Assembly: GCA_937967535.1 (NCBI GenBank)
Contig: CALCMV010000243.1
Span: 1 to 12,051, forward strand
DNA length: 12,051 bases
Direction: 5' to 3'
Origin: an uncultured Saprospiraceae bacterium
GTDB taxonomy: Bacteria > Bacteroidota > Bacteroidia > Chitinophagales > Saprospiraceae
A program made the position numbers and the translations under genes. Under the pieces are notes generated by a model. That model made no database searches. It was not told the DNA's origin and saw only the letters and a program-made list of their open reading frames with translations. The number at the start of each line of letters is the position of its first letter. The first letter of the stretch is position 1. Below, one piece after another: positions 1-6,226 of this stretch.

Positions 1-321
1 TGAACGCACCTTCATCGAAGCGATATTGACAGCTTCCAAGCCGGAGGCACAAAAACGATTGATTTGTGTGCCGGGTACAGATTCATCCCAATCGGCATAA
101 AGTAGGGCAGTTTTGGCAATGTCTGCGCCTTGTTCGCCTACGGGGGTGACGCAGCCGATTACGGCATCGTCTATTGCTTGGGTGTCTATGTTGTTGCGTT
201 CGCGCAAGGCACGTAGTACGATAGCCAATAATTCGACAGGCTTGACTTCGTGCAAACTTCCCGTTTTTTTACCTCGCCCGCGTGGTGTGCGTACTGCGTC
301 GTATATGTAAGCCTCTGTCAT
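1..321 (-). CDS. Thiolase family protein (acetyl-CoA C-acyltransferase), N-terminal part
   Basis: The minus-strand frame reads from an ATG (319-321) to the window edge: 107 codons with no stop. The start MTEAYIYDAVRTPRGRGKK and the segment around residues 88-98, NRFCASGLEAV, are the classic thiolase N-terminal signature. Cys91 corresponds to the nucleophilic cysteine that is acylated during thiolysis or Claisen condensation of acyl-CoA. The residues GCVTPVGEQGADIAK (about 57-71) fit the same fold. Full-length thiolases have about 390-430 residues, so roughly a quarter is present. The acyl-CoA binding loop and the C-terminal His and Cys are outside the window. The family includes beta-oxidation (FadA) and acetoacetyl-CoA (AtoB) enzymes; this fragment resembles the FadA type, but I do not assign a symbol. 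It is transcribed away from the other genes, and its leader contains CATT repeats. Family certain, exact substrate unknown. Confidence 0.93.
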   Translation of the reverse strand, partial: MTEAYIYDAVRTPRGRGKKTGSLHEVKPVELLAIVLRALRERNNIDTQAIDDAVIGCVTPVGEQGADIAKTALLYADWDESVPGTQINRFCASGLEAVNIASMKVRS

Positions 322-325
322 TTCC

Positions 326-359
326 AATGAATGAATGTTGAATTTTGAATGAATGAATA
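326..359 (-). repeat. CATT/ATTC short repeat in the thiolase leader
   Basis: Read on the minus strand, the DNA just before the thiolase ATG is a run of ATTC/CATT units at a 4-bp spacing, with a phase break around an AAAATTC. On the plus strand AATG occurs at 326, 330, 334, 348 and 352. The minus-strand 13-mer CATTCAAAATTCA (339-351) occurs again, same sense relative to the gene, in the trmB leader at 9071-9083. The two leaders therefore share more than base composition. Confidence 0.7.
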
Positions 360-450
360 TCAATGTGATAATGGCAATATTTACCTCATTTAAGTATTGT
401 AATTGTATTCATATTTTAAAGAGGTCGGAATTTACGAGTTTTTAAGAAAT

Positions 451-487
451 AAAAAAAGGAGTAGCCCGTTAGACTACTCCTTTTTTT
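451..487 (-). terminator. Intrinsic terminator of the T9SS-protein gene
   Basis: A perfect 14-bp inverted repeat (451-464 with 474-487) encloses a 9-nt loop. The stem core GGAGTAG/CTACTCC is flanked by A7 and T7, so on either strand the hairpin is followed by a run of U. The minus-strand gene at 659-1816 runs into it about 170 nt past its stop, and the thiolase is transcribed away from it. It therefore most likely ends the secreted-protein transcript and insulates the thiolase. Confidence 0.85.
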
Positions 488-623
488 GATTCATCGAAAA
501 ATTTATTTGATTGATGGTCTTTGTATCTTAAAAAGCGAATTCATAAATGATATAAGATTTGTTTTTATTTTTAACTATAAACATTTCATTATCAATGAAA
601 AAAAACAGATAATTCGCCTTAGC

Positions 624-658
624 TTTAAACTTAAACTTGGTCTTAAACTTAAACTTAC
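624..658. repeat. 18-bp tandem duplication made of TTAAAC units
   Basis: Two copies of an 18-bp unit lie in tandem (624-641 and 642-658). Copies read TTTAAACTTAAACTTGG and CTTAAACTTAAACTTAC, and each is itself two AAACTT hexamers. The array ends one base before the minus-strand stop codon (659-661), so it forms the immediate 3' end of that gene. It probably arose by slippage; no function is evident. Confidence 0.75.
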
Positions 659-1816
659 TTAGTCATTTACTTTGATAAATTTCTGTGCGTCGGAGTACCA
701 GTTATCACCTTCTAATCTAATGAAGTATGTGCCTGCTGCCAGATCTGCCACTGAATAATGCAGGGTATTGATACCTTCTATAATGTTGACTTGTTTTGTG
801 AGTAAATTTTTACCTTCTATATTGAGAATGGTAATATTTGCAGATTGGTTGGCTTTAGAGAAAATATTCAAATTAATCTGCCCCGCACTACTCACAGGAT
901 TTGGATAAACATCCAGTATATCGCTCACTGAGCCATCGAAACAAGTCGTATTGACTTTGATGACTTCCGAATATTCGTAAGTGCCGTCTAAGTCAACTTG
1001 CTTTAGACGATAGTAATTTTGAATATTCGGATTATTATCTATAAAGTCATAGTTTACAAGGTCTTGTGAGTTGCCCGCAGCAGCGAGTCGCCCGATTTCT
1101 GCGTAATTAATGCCATTGGCACTGCGTTCTATTACAAAGAAGTGCGAATTGGTTTCGGTGGCTGTTTGCCAATTGAGATGTGTTGTACAGTCGCGTTCTT
1201 CGCCTGTAAAACTAAGAAATTCAACGGGAAGTCGGCACAAATCACTAAAGCAACTGTTAATGTTGCCATAATCACTTTCAGCAGTGATGACTCTGATTTC
1301 GTTACCACCGTCTACAAACACTTCCCCTATAAATGTGCGTGGAAATATGGCTTCCGAATGAAATTGCAAGTCAAAACAGGCAAGGGCATCTAAAACATCA
1401 AAACCCATACGTCCTACGGGTATCCATCTATCATCCACCAATACGCCGTCACCACCTTGCAGCTCTATGTTATAAGAAACCACTGTGTCCATTGAGCCTG
1501 TCAGGTTGTGTGGAGAATAAAGGGTGAAACCTTGCAGCCCCGTACCACCAATGATAAAACCGCTTAGTAATTCTCCAACAATAGTCGGGTTGGCGAGTGC
1601 TTCGCGATTGAATGAAAAACGATAGTTTTGCTCACTCATAAAAAAGGTAGTTCCTTCGGTAGCCCTTACTTCAATGTCTACGAAAATGCCAAGAGGACTA
1701 GCACAAACAGGTGCTTGTGTGATATTGAATCTAACTTCGCTCACACCATTTTGTGCATAGGTATTGAAAACAGATAGTGCAAAGAAGGCAATTAAGTATA
1801 ATTTTGCTTTTCCCAT
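659..1816 (-). CDS. Secreted protein with type IX secretion (T9SS type A) C-terminal sorting domain
   Basis: This 385-residue protein starts with a signal peptide: basic MGKAK, a hydrophobic stretch to about residue 17, then NTYA-QN with likely cleavage after Ala21. Residues about 25-190 are beta-rich and somewhat cohesin-like; I do not recognise a catalytic site. Residues about 197-290 (LPVEFLSFTGE..., then an LNWQTATETNSHFFVIERS stretch and YYRLKQVDLDG) form the fibronectin-III-like module that precedes many T9SS sorting domains. The last 84 residues form the sorting domain: YPNP at 304-307, GTYFIRL at 362-368 and the terminal KFIKVND. In the family this domain is cleaved after outer-membrane passage and the protein is anchored or released. 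It has its own promoter (2016-2045) and a terminator (451-487), so it is probably monocistronic. A surface adhesin or matrix role is only a guess. The ATG follows an A/T-rich stretch, as is usual in Bacteroidota. Confidence 0.92.
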   Translation of the reverse strand: MGKAKLYLIAFFALSVFNTYAQNGVSEVRFNITQAPVCASPLGIFVDIEVRATEGTTFFMSEQNYRFSFNREALANPTIVGELLSGFIIGGTGLQGFTLYSPHNLTGSMDTVVSYNIELQGGDGVLVDDRWIPVGRMGFDVLDALACFDLQFHSEAIFPRTFIGEVFVDGGNEIRVITAESDYGNINSCFSDLCRLPVEFLSFTGEERDCTTHLNWQTATETNSHFFVIERSANGINYAEIGRLAAAGNSQDLVNYDFIDNNPNIQNYYRLKQVDLDGTYEYSEVIKVNTTCFDGSVSDILDVYPNPVSSAGQINLNIFSKANQSANITILNIEGKNLLTKQVNIIEGINTLHYSVADLAAGTYFIRLEGDNWYSDAQKFIKVND

Positions 1817-2015
1817 GATTTATTTATTTTGTAGAATAAATTGGGGTGTATAGTGTGACGATTAAATTTTGTTACTGATTTATTTATTTTTATTTAATGT
1901 GTTTTTTTTGCGGTAAAATGTTTTCATTTAAAAAAGTATTTAATGTATGACAGATTATTGTTTGTAAACGTTGCACAAATTACCCATAATAAGTGAATAA
2001 AATTCGTGTATTTAT

Positions 2016-2045
2016 CAAAAATATTGGCAAAGTTAACTTTTTCAA
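2016..2045 (-). promoter_or_regulatory. Bacteroidota-type promoter for the T9SS-protein gene
   Basis: On the minus strand TTG (2045-2043) is followed after 19 nt by TATTTTTG (2023-2016). This matches the TTG-N19-TAnnTTTG arrangement recognised by the Bacteroidota housekeeping sigma factor. The start of transcription would fall near 2009, leaving an A/T-rich leader of about 190 nt. A second TAnnTTTG match at 2035-2028 has no TTG at the right spacing. Predicted from sequence only. Confidence 0.6.
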
Positions 2046-2069
2046 AAAGACTTGCCTTTTAAATTGCTA

Positions 2070-2098
2070 TTGAAATTGCTGACATTCCCTTACTTTTG
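2070..2098 (+). promoter_or_regulatory. Bacteroidota-type promoter for the wecB glycan operon
   Basis: TTG (2070-2072), an 18-nt spacer and TACTTTTG (2091-2098) fit the Bacteroidota -33/-7 consensus. Transcription would start near 2105, which is where the octamer repeats begin (2106). No other plus-strand match of this quality lies before the wecB start. The next genes are tightly packed, so this is the best candidate for driving the operon to 8990. Confidence 0.6.
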
Positions 2099-2105
2099 CC
2101 TTTGC

Positions 2106-2145
2106 AATGCTTAAATGCTGTAATGATGAAATGCTTAAATGATGA
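2106..2145 (+). repeat. AATG-NNNN octanucleotide array, left arm of the wecB leader
   Basis: AATG recurs at 2106, 2114, 2122, 2130 and 2138, exactly 8 bp apart: five units (AATGCTTA, AATGCTGT, AATGATGA, AATGCTTA, AATGATGA). The reverse-complement form, CATT, occurs at 2186, 2194 and 2202, still in the same 8-bp phase. The ATG start codon lies in an AATG at 2210, again in phase. Confidence 0.85.
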
Positions 2146-2205
2146 AAGTTTTACAAGCGTTTGGGTATTGTGAAAGCTATTGCATCATTTCATCATTTCA
2201 TCATT
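2122..2205 (+). promoter_or_regulatory. Long inverted repeat (leader hairpin) before the wecB start
   Basis: The segment 2122-2144 pairs with 2183-2205: 23 bp with only two mismatches. The loop is 38 nt, and parts of it can pair further (TTTTACAA near 2149 with TTGTGAAA near 2169). The structure ends 5 nt before the ATG at 2211, so in mRNA it would cover the ribosome landing region. It could modulate translation or mRNA stability, or simply be a product of octamer repeats in opposite orientations. The structure is visible in the sequence; the regulatory role is inference. Confidence 0.55.
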
Positions 2206-2210
2206 ATTCA

Positions 2211-3314
2211 ATGAAGATACTCAACATCGTAGGCGCACGACCCAATTTTATGAAAATCGCTCCTTTGCATCGTGCCTTCCAACGGTACCCACAGGTCGAA
2301 TCCAAAATTGTACATACCGGTCAGCATTATGACGAAAAGATGAGTGACATCTTTTTTAACCAACTCGAATTGCCTAAGCCCGATTATTTTTTAGGCATCG
2401 GCGGTGGTACACATACCCAGCAGACCGCCAAAATAATGATGGAATTTGAGCAGGTGGTCAATGATGAAAAACCAGATTTGATTCTTGTAGTGGGTGATGT
2501 CAATTCGACAGTAGCCTGTACGCTTGTGGCGGTCAAAATGGGTATCCCTCTCGCACATGTAGAGGCGGGCTTGCGTAGCGGCGACCGCACCATGCCTGAA
2601 GAACTCAATCGCCTGATGACCGATGCCGTAACCGACTATCTTTTTGTAACCGAACAAAGCGGTATGATTCACCTCGCCAAAGAAGGTGTATCCGACGAAA
2701 AGGTATTTTTTGTGGGCAATGTAATGATAGATTCGCTAGCATATTTCCGGCAAAAAGCAGCTAAGAGTGACATCCTTCAACAAGCGCAAACTACTGAAAA
2801 AGAGTATATTTTGATGACGATGCACCGCCCTGCTAATGTGGATAATAAAGCAGGTTTGGAGAGTATTTTGCAAATCATAGAAGATGCTGTAAAGTATAAA
2901 AAAGTCATTTTCCCGATGCACCCGCGTACCTCGAATAATATCAAGAAATTTGGTTTGGAAGATAGATTAAATGCTATCGAAAATTTCGTGTTGATGGGAC
3001 CGCAGGGCTATCTTCAATTCCTCAAATTGATGGAAAATGCCGCACTCATCATCACCGATTCGGGTGGGATTCAAGAGGAAACGACCTACCTTCAAGTGCC
3101 TTGCCTCACCTTTCGCGATACTACCGAAAGACCTATCACAACTACACTCGGCACGAATCAACTTTTAAAGGATTTGGACCCACAAACAGTCCATGAAAAA
3201 ATGCTTGAGATACTAAATGGAAAAGCTCGAAAAGGTGTTGTACCGCCACTTTGGGATGGTCATGCAGCAGAGCGTATTGCAGAAATTTTGGTCGCCAAAA
3301 TCACAAAATCATAG
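2211..3314 (+). CDS. wecB: UDP-N-acetylglucosamine 2-epimerase, non-hydrolysing (WecB family)
   Basis: The 367-residue product begins MKILNIVGARPNFMKIAPL, the family's N-terminal glycine/arginine loop. It catalyses UDP-GlcNAc to UDP-ManNAc epimerisation in the cytoplasm, feeding surface polysaccharide synthesis. Residues equivalent to the known E. coli WecB catalytic set are present: Lys15, Asp96 (VVGDVNST), Glu118 (HVEAGLR), Glu130 and Arg134 (MPEELNR) and His205 (MHRPANVD). The C-terminal nucleotide-binding signature DSGGIQEE and RDTTERP are intact. Length is normal. A longer frame opens at 2139, but its 24 extra codons read through the hairpin repeat and do not match the family, so I start at 2211. 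It is the first gene of the glycan operon. Homologues acting on other sugars (FnlC/CapG type, giving UDP-FucNAc) are related. Next to a WbuB-like transferase that alternative is possible, but the motifs fit WecB as well. Confidence 0.93.
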   Translation: MKILNIVGARPNFMKIAPLHRAFQRYPQVESKIVHTGQHYDEKMSDIFFNQLELPKPDYFLGIGGGTHTQQTAKIMMEFEQVVNDEKPDLILVVGDVNSTVACTLVAVKMGIPLAHVEAGLRSGDRTMPEELNRLMTDAVTDYLFVTEQSGMIHLAKEGVSDEKVFFVGNVMIDSLAYFRQKAAKSDILQQAQTTEKEYILMTMHRPANVDNKAGLESILQIIEDAVKYKKVIFPMHPRTSNNIKKFGLEDRLNAIENFVLMGPQGYLQFLKLMENAALIITDSGGIQEETTYLQVPCLTFRDTTERPITTTLGTNQLLKDLDPQTVHEKMLEILNGKARKGVVPPLWDGHAAERIAEILVAKITKS

Positions 3315-3318
3315 GAAT

Positions 3319-3355
3319 ACAGCCTAGGGACAGAGCATGCCCTGCCCTAGGCTGT
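3319..3355 (+). terminator. Hairpin after wecB: weak terminator or attenuator
   Basis: Four bases after the wecB stop, ACAGCCTAGGG (3319-3329) pairs perfectly with CCCTAGGCTGT (3345-3355) around a 15-nt loop in which CAG/CTG can also pair. Only GGTTTT follows, so it is a poor full terminator. It lies 10 nt before the next ATG. It could cause partial termination, mRNA processing or 3'-end protection of the wecB segment, reducing expression of the downstream genes relative to wecB. Confidence 0.55.
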
Positions 3356-3365
3356 GGTTTTACAA

Positions 3366-4955
3366 ATGAAGAAAGTATTTCTCTATTATCACACACTCAA
3401 ATATCTGAAATTCAAACAGATACGCTATCGTACATACTACGCGATGCGTGTGCGTTGGCGCAAACTTACCAAATTTAAATATGATTTTAATTCCGAAAAA
3501 AAACTAACAATAAATTCACTGATACTTCTTCCTTCTATTATCAATCATGCTTCGTTTTTTCCTGATAATTCATTTTCTTTTTTGAATTTGGAAAAAACAT
3601 TCGATAACGAAATTGATTGGAATTATAATGAATATGGGAAATTATGGACCTACAATTTAACTTATTTTGAATACCTCAACCAATCGGAAATTCACCCTGA
3701 AATCGGGTTACGACTCATCCGTGATTTTATCCAACAAATAGATAGCATAAAAGATGGTCTCGAACCCTTTCCCATTTCCTTGCGAATAATGAATTGGGTG
3801 AAATTTCTCACAAAAAATAATATTCAAGATGCAGAAATTGACCAATCGCTATACATTCAGACAAAAATTTTAACTGACCGATTAGAATATCATTTGCTTG
3901 GTAATCATTTACTGGAAAATGGCTTTGCTTTGCTCTTTGCAGCCTACTATTTCTCGGATGAGAAATTTTATAAAAAAGCACTTGCTATTTTACAGCCTGA
4001 ATTGGAGGAACAAATACTCGCAGACGGCGCACATTTTGAATTGAGTCCGATGTATCATTGCCTGATGTTGTATCGAGTTTTAGACTGTATAAATTTGATT
4101 AGTAAAAATACCTTGTATTTTGAAAATGCAAGGTATTTATCGGAGATTTTACAAGAAAAAGCAACTGTAATGTTAGCTTGGCTTCGCCAAATGACCTTCC
4201 AAAATGGTGATTTCCCCCGCCTCAATGACAGTGCAATCGGTATTGCTCCTAGACCCAATCAATTATTCAATTACGCTACCCGTTTGAATGTTGAAATTGA
4301 GGATATTGCTTTAAAAGAAAGCGGCTATCGAAAGTTTCAAACTACTGATTACGAATGTGTTGTGGATGTCGGAAATGTCGGACCGGACTACATTCCCGGT
4401 CATGCACATTCGGATACTTTCAATTTTGTGATTCATTCTAAAGGTCAACCTTTCATCGTTGATACAGGCATTTCGACCTACGAAAACGATGAAAATCGCC
4501 ACCGCGAACGCAGCACTTCTGCACATAATACTGTTCAAGTTGGTGAAGTAGAGCAATCCGAAGTTTGGGGCGGCTTCCGAGTAGCGCGACGTGCTAAAAT
4601 CTCTAATTTAAACGAAACAAAAAATACGATAAAAGCTGCTCACACAGGCTACACACGTATAAGTGCGACACACGAGCGCGAGTTTGTTTTTTCCGACAAA
4701 AAAATTATCATAAAAGATGACATTCAATCAAAGAAAAAGCGTTTTGCACGGGCATTTATTCATTTTCATCCTGATATAGAGCTGCGCTTAGAGTCGGAAA
4801 AAATAATTACGAATTTAGGGGTACTTACCTTCCAAAACTGCGTCCATATAGATGTTGAGAAATATTTATACGCCGATGGATTCAATAAACGCCGTGAATC
4901 CACGAGAATTATTCTTACTTTTGAGGACGAATTGACTACAAGTATTTTGATGTGA
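3366..4955 (+). CDS. Heparinase II/III family protein (polysaccharide lyase-like)
   Basis: 529 residues. The N-terminal half is helical and carries DWNYNEYGKLWTYNLTYF (from residue 84), typical of the heparinase II/III N-terminal toroid. Then come GNHLLENG (Asn180-His181), LSPMYH (Tyr230) and, in the beta-sheet half, PGHAHSDTFNF (His346, His348). Family lyases use a comparable Asn/His/Tyr/His set to abstract the C5 proton of uronic acid, and the central residues look present. Residues 346-410 match the heparinase II/III-like domain (STSAHNTVQVGEVEQSEVWG). I see no signal peptide, unlike degradative lyases, so it may act in the cytoplasm or on a lipid-linked intermediate. Similar genes recur in bacterial polysaccharide loci, where their reaction is mostly unproven. 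ATG 3366 is preferred over GTG 3354, which lies inside the upstream hairpin. Its stop overlaps the next start by 4 nt (GTGA). Confidence 0.88.
   Translation: MKKVFLYYHTLKYLKFKQIRYRTYYAMRVRWRKLTKFKYDFNSEKKLTINSLILLPSIINHASFFPDNSFSFLNLEKTFDNEIDWNYNEYGKLWTYNLTYFEYLNQSEIHPEIGLRLIRDFIQQIDSIKDGLEPFPISLRIMNWVKFLTKNNIQDAEIDQSLYIQTKILTDRLEYHLLGNHLLENGFALLFAAYYFSDEKFYKKALAILQPELEEQILADGAHFELSPMYHCLMLYRVLDCINLISKNTLYFENARYLSEILQEKATVMLAWLRQMTFQNGDFPRLNDSAIGIAPRPNQLFNYATRLNVEIEDIALKESGYRKFQTTDYECVVDVGNVGPDYIPGHAHSDTFNFVIHSKGQPFIVDTGISTYENDENRHRERSTSAHNTVQVGEVEQSEVWGGFRVARRAKISNLNETKNTIKAAHTGYTRISATHEREFVFSDKKIIIKDDIQSKKKRFARAFIHFHPDIELRLESEKIITNLGVLTFQNCVHIDVEKYLYADGFNKRRESTRIILTFEDELTTSILM
4106..4138. 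repeat. 33-bp near-perfect palindrome inside the heparinase-family gene
   Basis: AAATACCTTG (4106-4115) pairs with CAAGGTATTT (4129-4138), and inside this ATTTT (4117-4121) pairs with AAAAT (4123-4127) around a single G. The one mismatch is T4116/G4128, a wobble pair in RNA. The element is 33 bp, a whole number of codons, and reads through as part of NTLYFENARYL. It lies between two helices of the toroid domain, where length variation would be tolerated. Confidence 0.7.
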
Positions 4956-6226
4956 ATAGACCGATTAAAATCAATGTAATTAGTATTTTTTATCCGCCGG
5001 AGATGGGGGCTGCACCACTGCGAATTTATAGCATGGTACAAGAACTCAAAGTGCGTGGTGCAGATGTGGAAGTCATTACGGCAATGCCCAATTACCCACG
5101 CGGTGAGGTGTTTGAAGGCTATCGCGGCAAGTTTCTGGTAAAGGAAGTTGCTGATGGTATTCCGCTTAGACGGTATTGGTTGTATGCTTCCAATTCCAAA
5201 AAAGCACTGCCGCGTATCATCAGTATGTTTTCGTTTTCTTTTACGATTTTCTTCGCGTTTTTCTACCTCATTCGTCGTCGTCCTGATGTAGTTATTATCA
5301 ATAGTCCGCCACTTTTAACGGGTTTTTCTGCGGTTATTTTATCCAAATTGGCTCGACGGAAAGTTGTCACGAATATTTCGGATATTTGGCCCATGTCTGC
5401 CCTCGAATTGGGTGCGATTAAGCGCGGACGGTTTTATAGTTTTTTAGAAAAAGTTGAAAATTTCATCTATCGTCGTTCTGATGCTTGTATGGCGCAATCG
5501 CAAGAAACACTTGACCACATCACCACTCGTCAAGCTGACAAATCAAGTTTTTTATACATGAATTTGATGCGCCGCTCGCCTTTCATTTCACGAAGCATTC
5601 CTTACGAATCAGGCAATTTAAAAATTGTATATGCAGGGCTTTTGGGCTTGGCGCAAGGCGTATTTAAAATTTGTCAAAATATTGATTTTAAGGAGCTTGG
5701 AGTAGAATTGCATATTTATGGCAATGGCAATGAAAAAGCTGCCATCGTCGAATATATCGAACAAAACCCGGATTGTAATATCATTTTGCATGAGGTTATT
5801 CCTAAGTCGGAAGTGCCGGAAATGTTATCGCATTATCATGCCACGCTGATTCCTTTGGCAACGCCCATCTATGGAGCTTTTCCATCAAAAGTTTATATGG
5901 CAGTAGCTGCGGGAATGCCTGTATTCTTCAGTGGTGAAGGCGGTGGTGCGAAGACGGTAAAGGAACATAATTTGGGCTGGGTGACACCTTCGGGCGACTT
6001 TGAAGCACTGTCCGGTGCTATACAAGAGTTTGCAGAAATGGGGGCATCGAATTTTCAGAAGTTACGTCAAAATTGTACCGAAGCGGCGACTAATTTCTTC
6101 GACTTTGACAAACAAAATGACGCACTGTTCAAATATATACACGAGGTTGCTAACCTTGAAACCCCTGTCACAAAACAAACTACTGAAAAAACGATAGTTT
6201 CACAAGAAAAAGCGACAACATACTAA
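4952..6226 (+). CDS. Glycosyltransferase family 4 protein (WbuB-like)
   Basis: 424 residues of GT-B fold. The start, VISIFYPPEMGAAPLRIYSM, and ITAMPNYPRGEVFEGYRG (about 48-65) are the donor-independent hallmarks of the WbuB group, known in O-antigen loci as an N-acetyl-L-fucosamine transferase. Residues about 89-112 are a hydrophobic stretch (SFSFTIFFAFFYLI) that could attach it to the membrane. NISDIWPMSALELG (about 146-159) is also typical. In the C-terminal donor domain, YGAFPSKVYMAVAAGMPVF holds Met316 where the group normally has Glu, the second acidic residue of the GT4 EX7E motif; GEGGGAKTV follows. A 20-residue polar tail (from about 405) looks unstructured. The start is GTG at 4952, overlapping the previous stop as GTGA; no other in-frame start keeps the first strand. 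It probably adds an amino sugar to a lipid-linked acceptor at the inner membrane. Confidence 0.88.
   Translation: MNRPIKINVISIFYPPEMGAAPLRIYSMVQELKVRGADVEVITAMPNYPRGEVFEGYRGKFLVKEVADGIPLRRYWLYASNSKKALPRIISMFSFSFTIFFAFFYLIRRRPDVVIINSPPLLTGFSAVILSKLARRKVVTNISDIWPMSALELGAIKRGRFYSFLEKVENFIYRRSDACMAQSQETLDHITTRQADKSSFLYMNLMRRSPFISRSIPYESGNLKIVYAGLLGLAQGVFKICQNIDFKELGVELHIYGNGNEKAAIVEYIEQNPDCNIILHEVIPKSEVPEMLSHYHATLIPLATPIYGAFPSKVYMAVAAGMPVFFSGEGGGAKTVKEHNLGWVTPSGDFEALSGAIQEFAEMGASNFQKLRQNCTEAATNFFDFDKQNDALFKYIHEVANLETPVTKQTTEKTIVSQEKATTY

Larger units (their letters stand above)
322..658. other. Intergenic spacer between thiolase and T9SS-protein genes
   Basis: This 337-nt spacer holds no gene I can support. 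From left to right it contains the CATT-rich leader of the thiolase (about 326-359), about 90 nt of A/T-rich DNA, a strong hairpin terminator (451-487), more A/T-rich DNA and an 18-bp tandem repeat next to the stop codon of the secreted-protein gene. I found no TAnnTTTG-type promoter for the thiolase on the minus strand. The closest string, near 374-382, matches poorly. Confidence 0.7.
1817..2210. other. Divergent intergenic region between the T9SS gene and wecB
   Basis: These 394 nt separate divergent genes. The left 200 nt are A/T-rich and would be the 5' leader of the minus-strand gene. A 15-bp direct repeat, TGATTTATTTATTTT, occurs at 1816-1830 and exactly 60 nt on at 1876-1890. The centre holds two back-to-back promoters (2016-2045 minus, 2070-2098 plus). 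From 2106 to the wecB start lies the octamer-periodic leader described separately. I see no extra gene. Confidence 0.75.

Noticed and set aside
113..310. 65-codon plus-strand frame
   Set aside because: Antisense to the thiolase, whose active-site motif is on the minus strand.
1861..2000. Extra promoter or small RNA in the A/T-rich leader of the T9SS gene
   Set aside because: No TAnnTTTG with correctly spaced TTG and no stable GC-containing hairpin; only base composition.
2139..2210. 24-codon N-terminal extension of wecB
   Set aside because: It translates the hairpin repeat and does not match the family; the conserved start is at 2211.
2106..2213. CRISPR array
   Set aside because: Units are only 8 bp with no 20-40-bp unique spacers, and no cas gene is present.
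4381..4401. Small inverted repeat GACCGG...CCGGTC
   Set aside because: Only 6 bp arms within the catalytic histidine region, explained by coding sequence.
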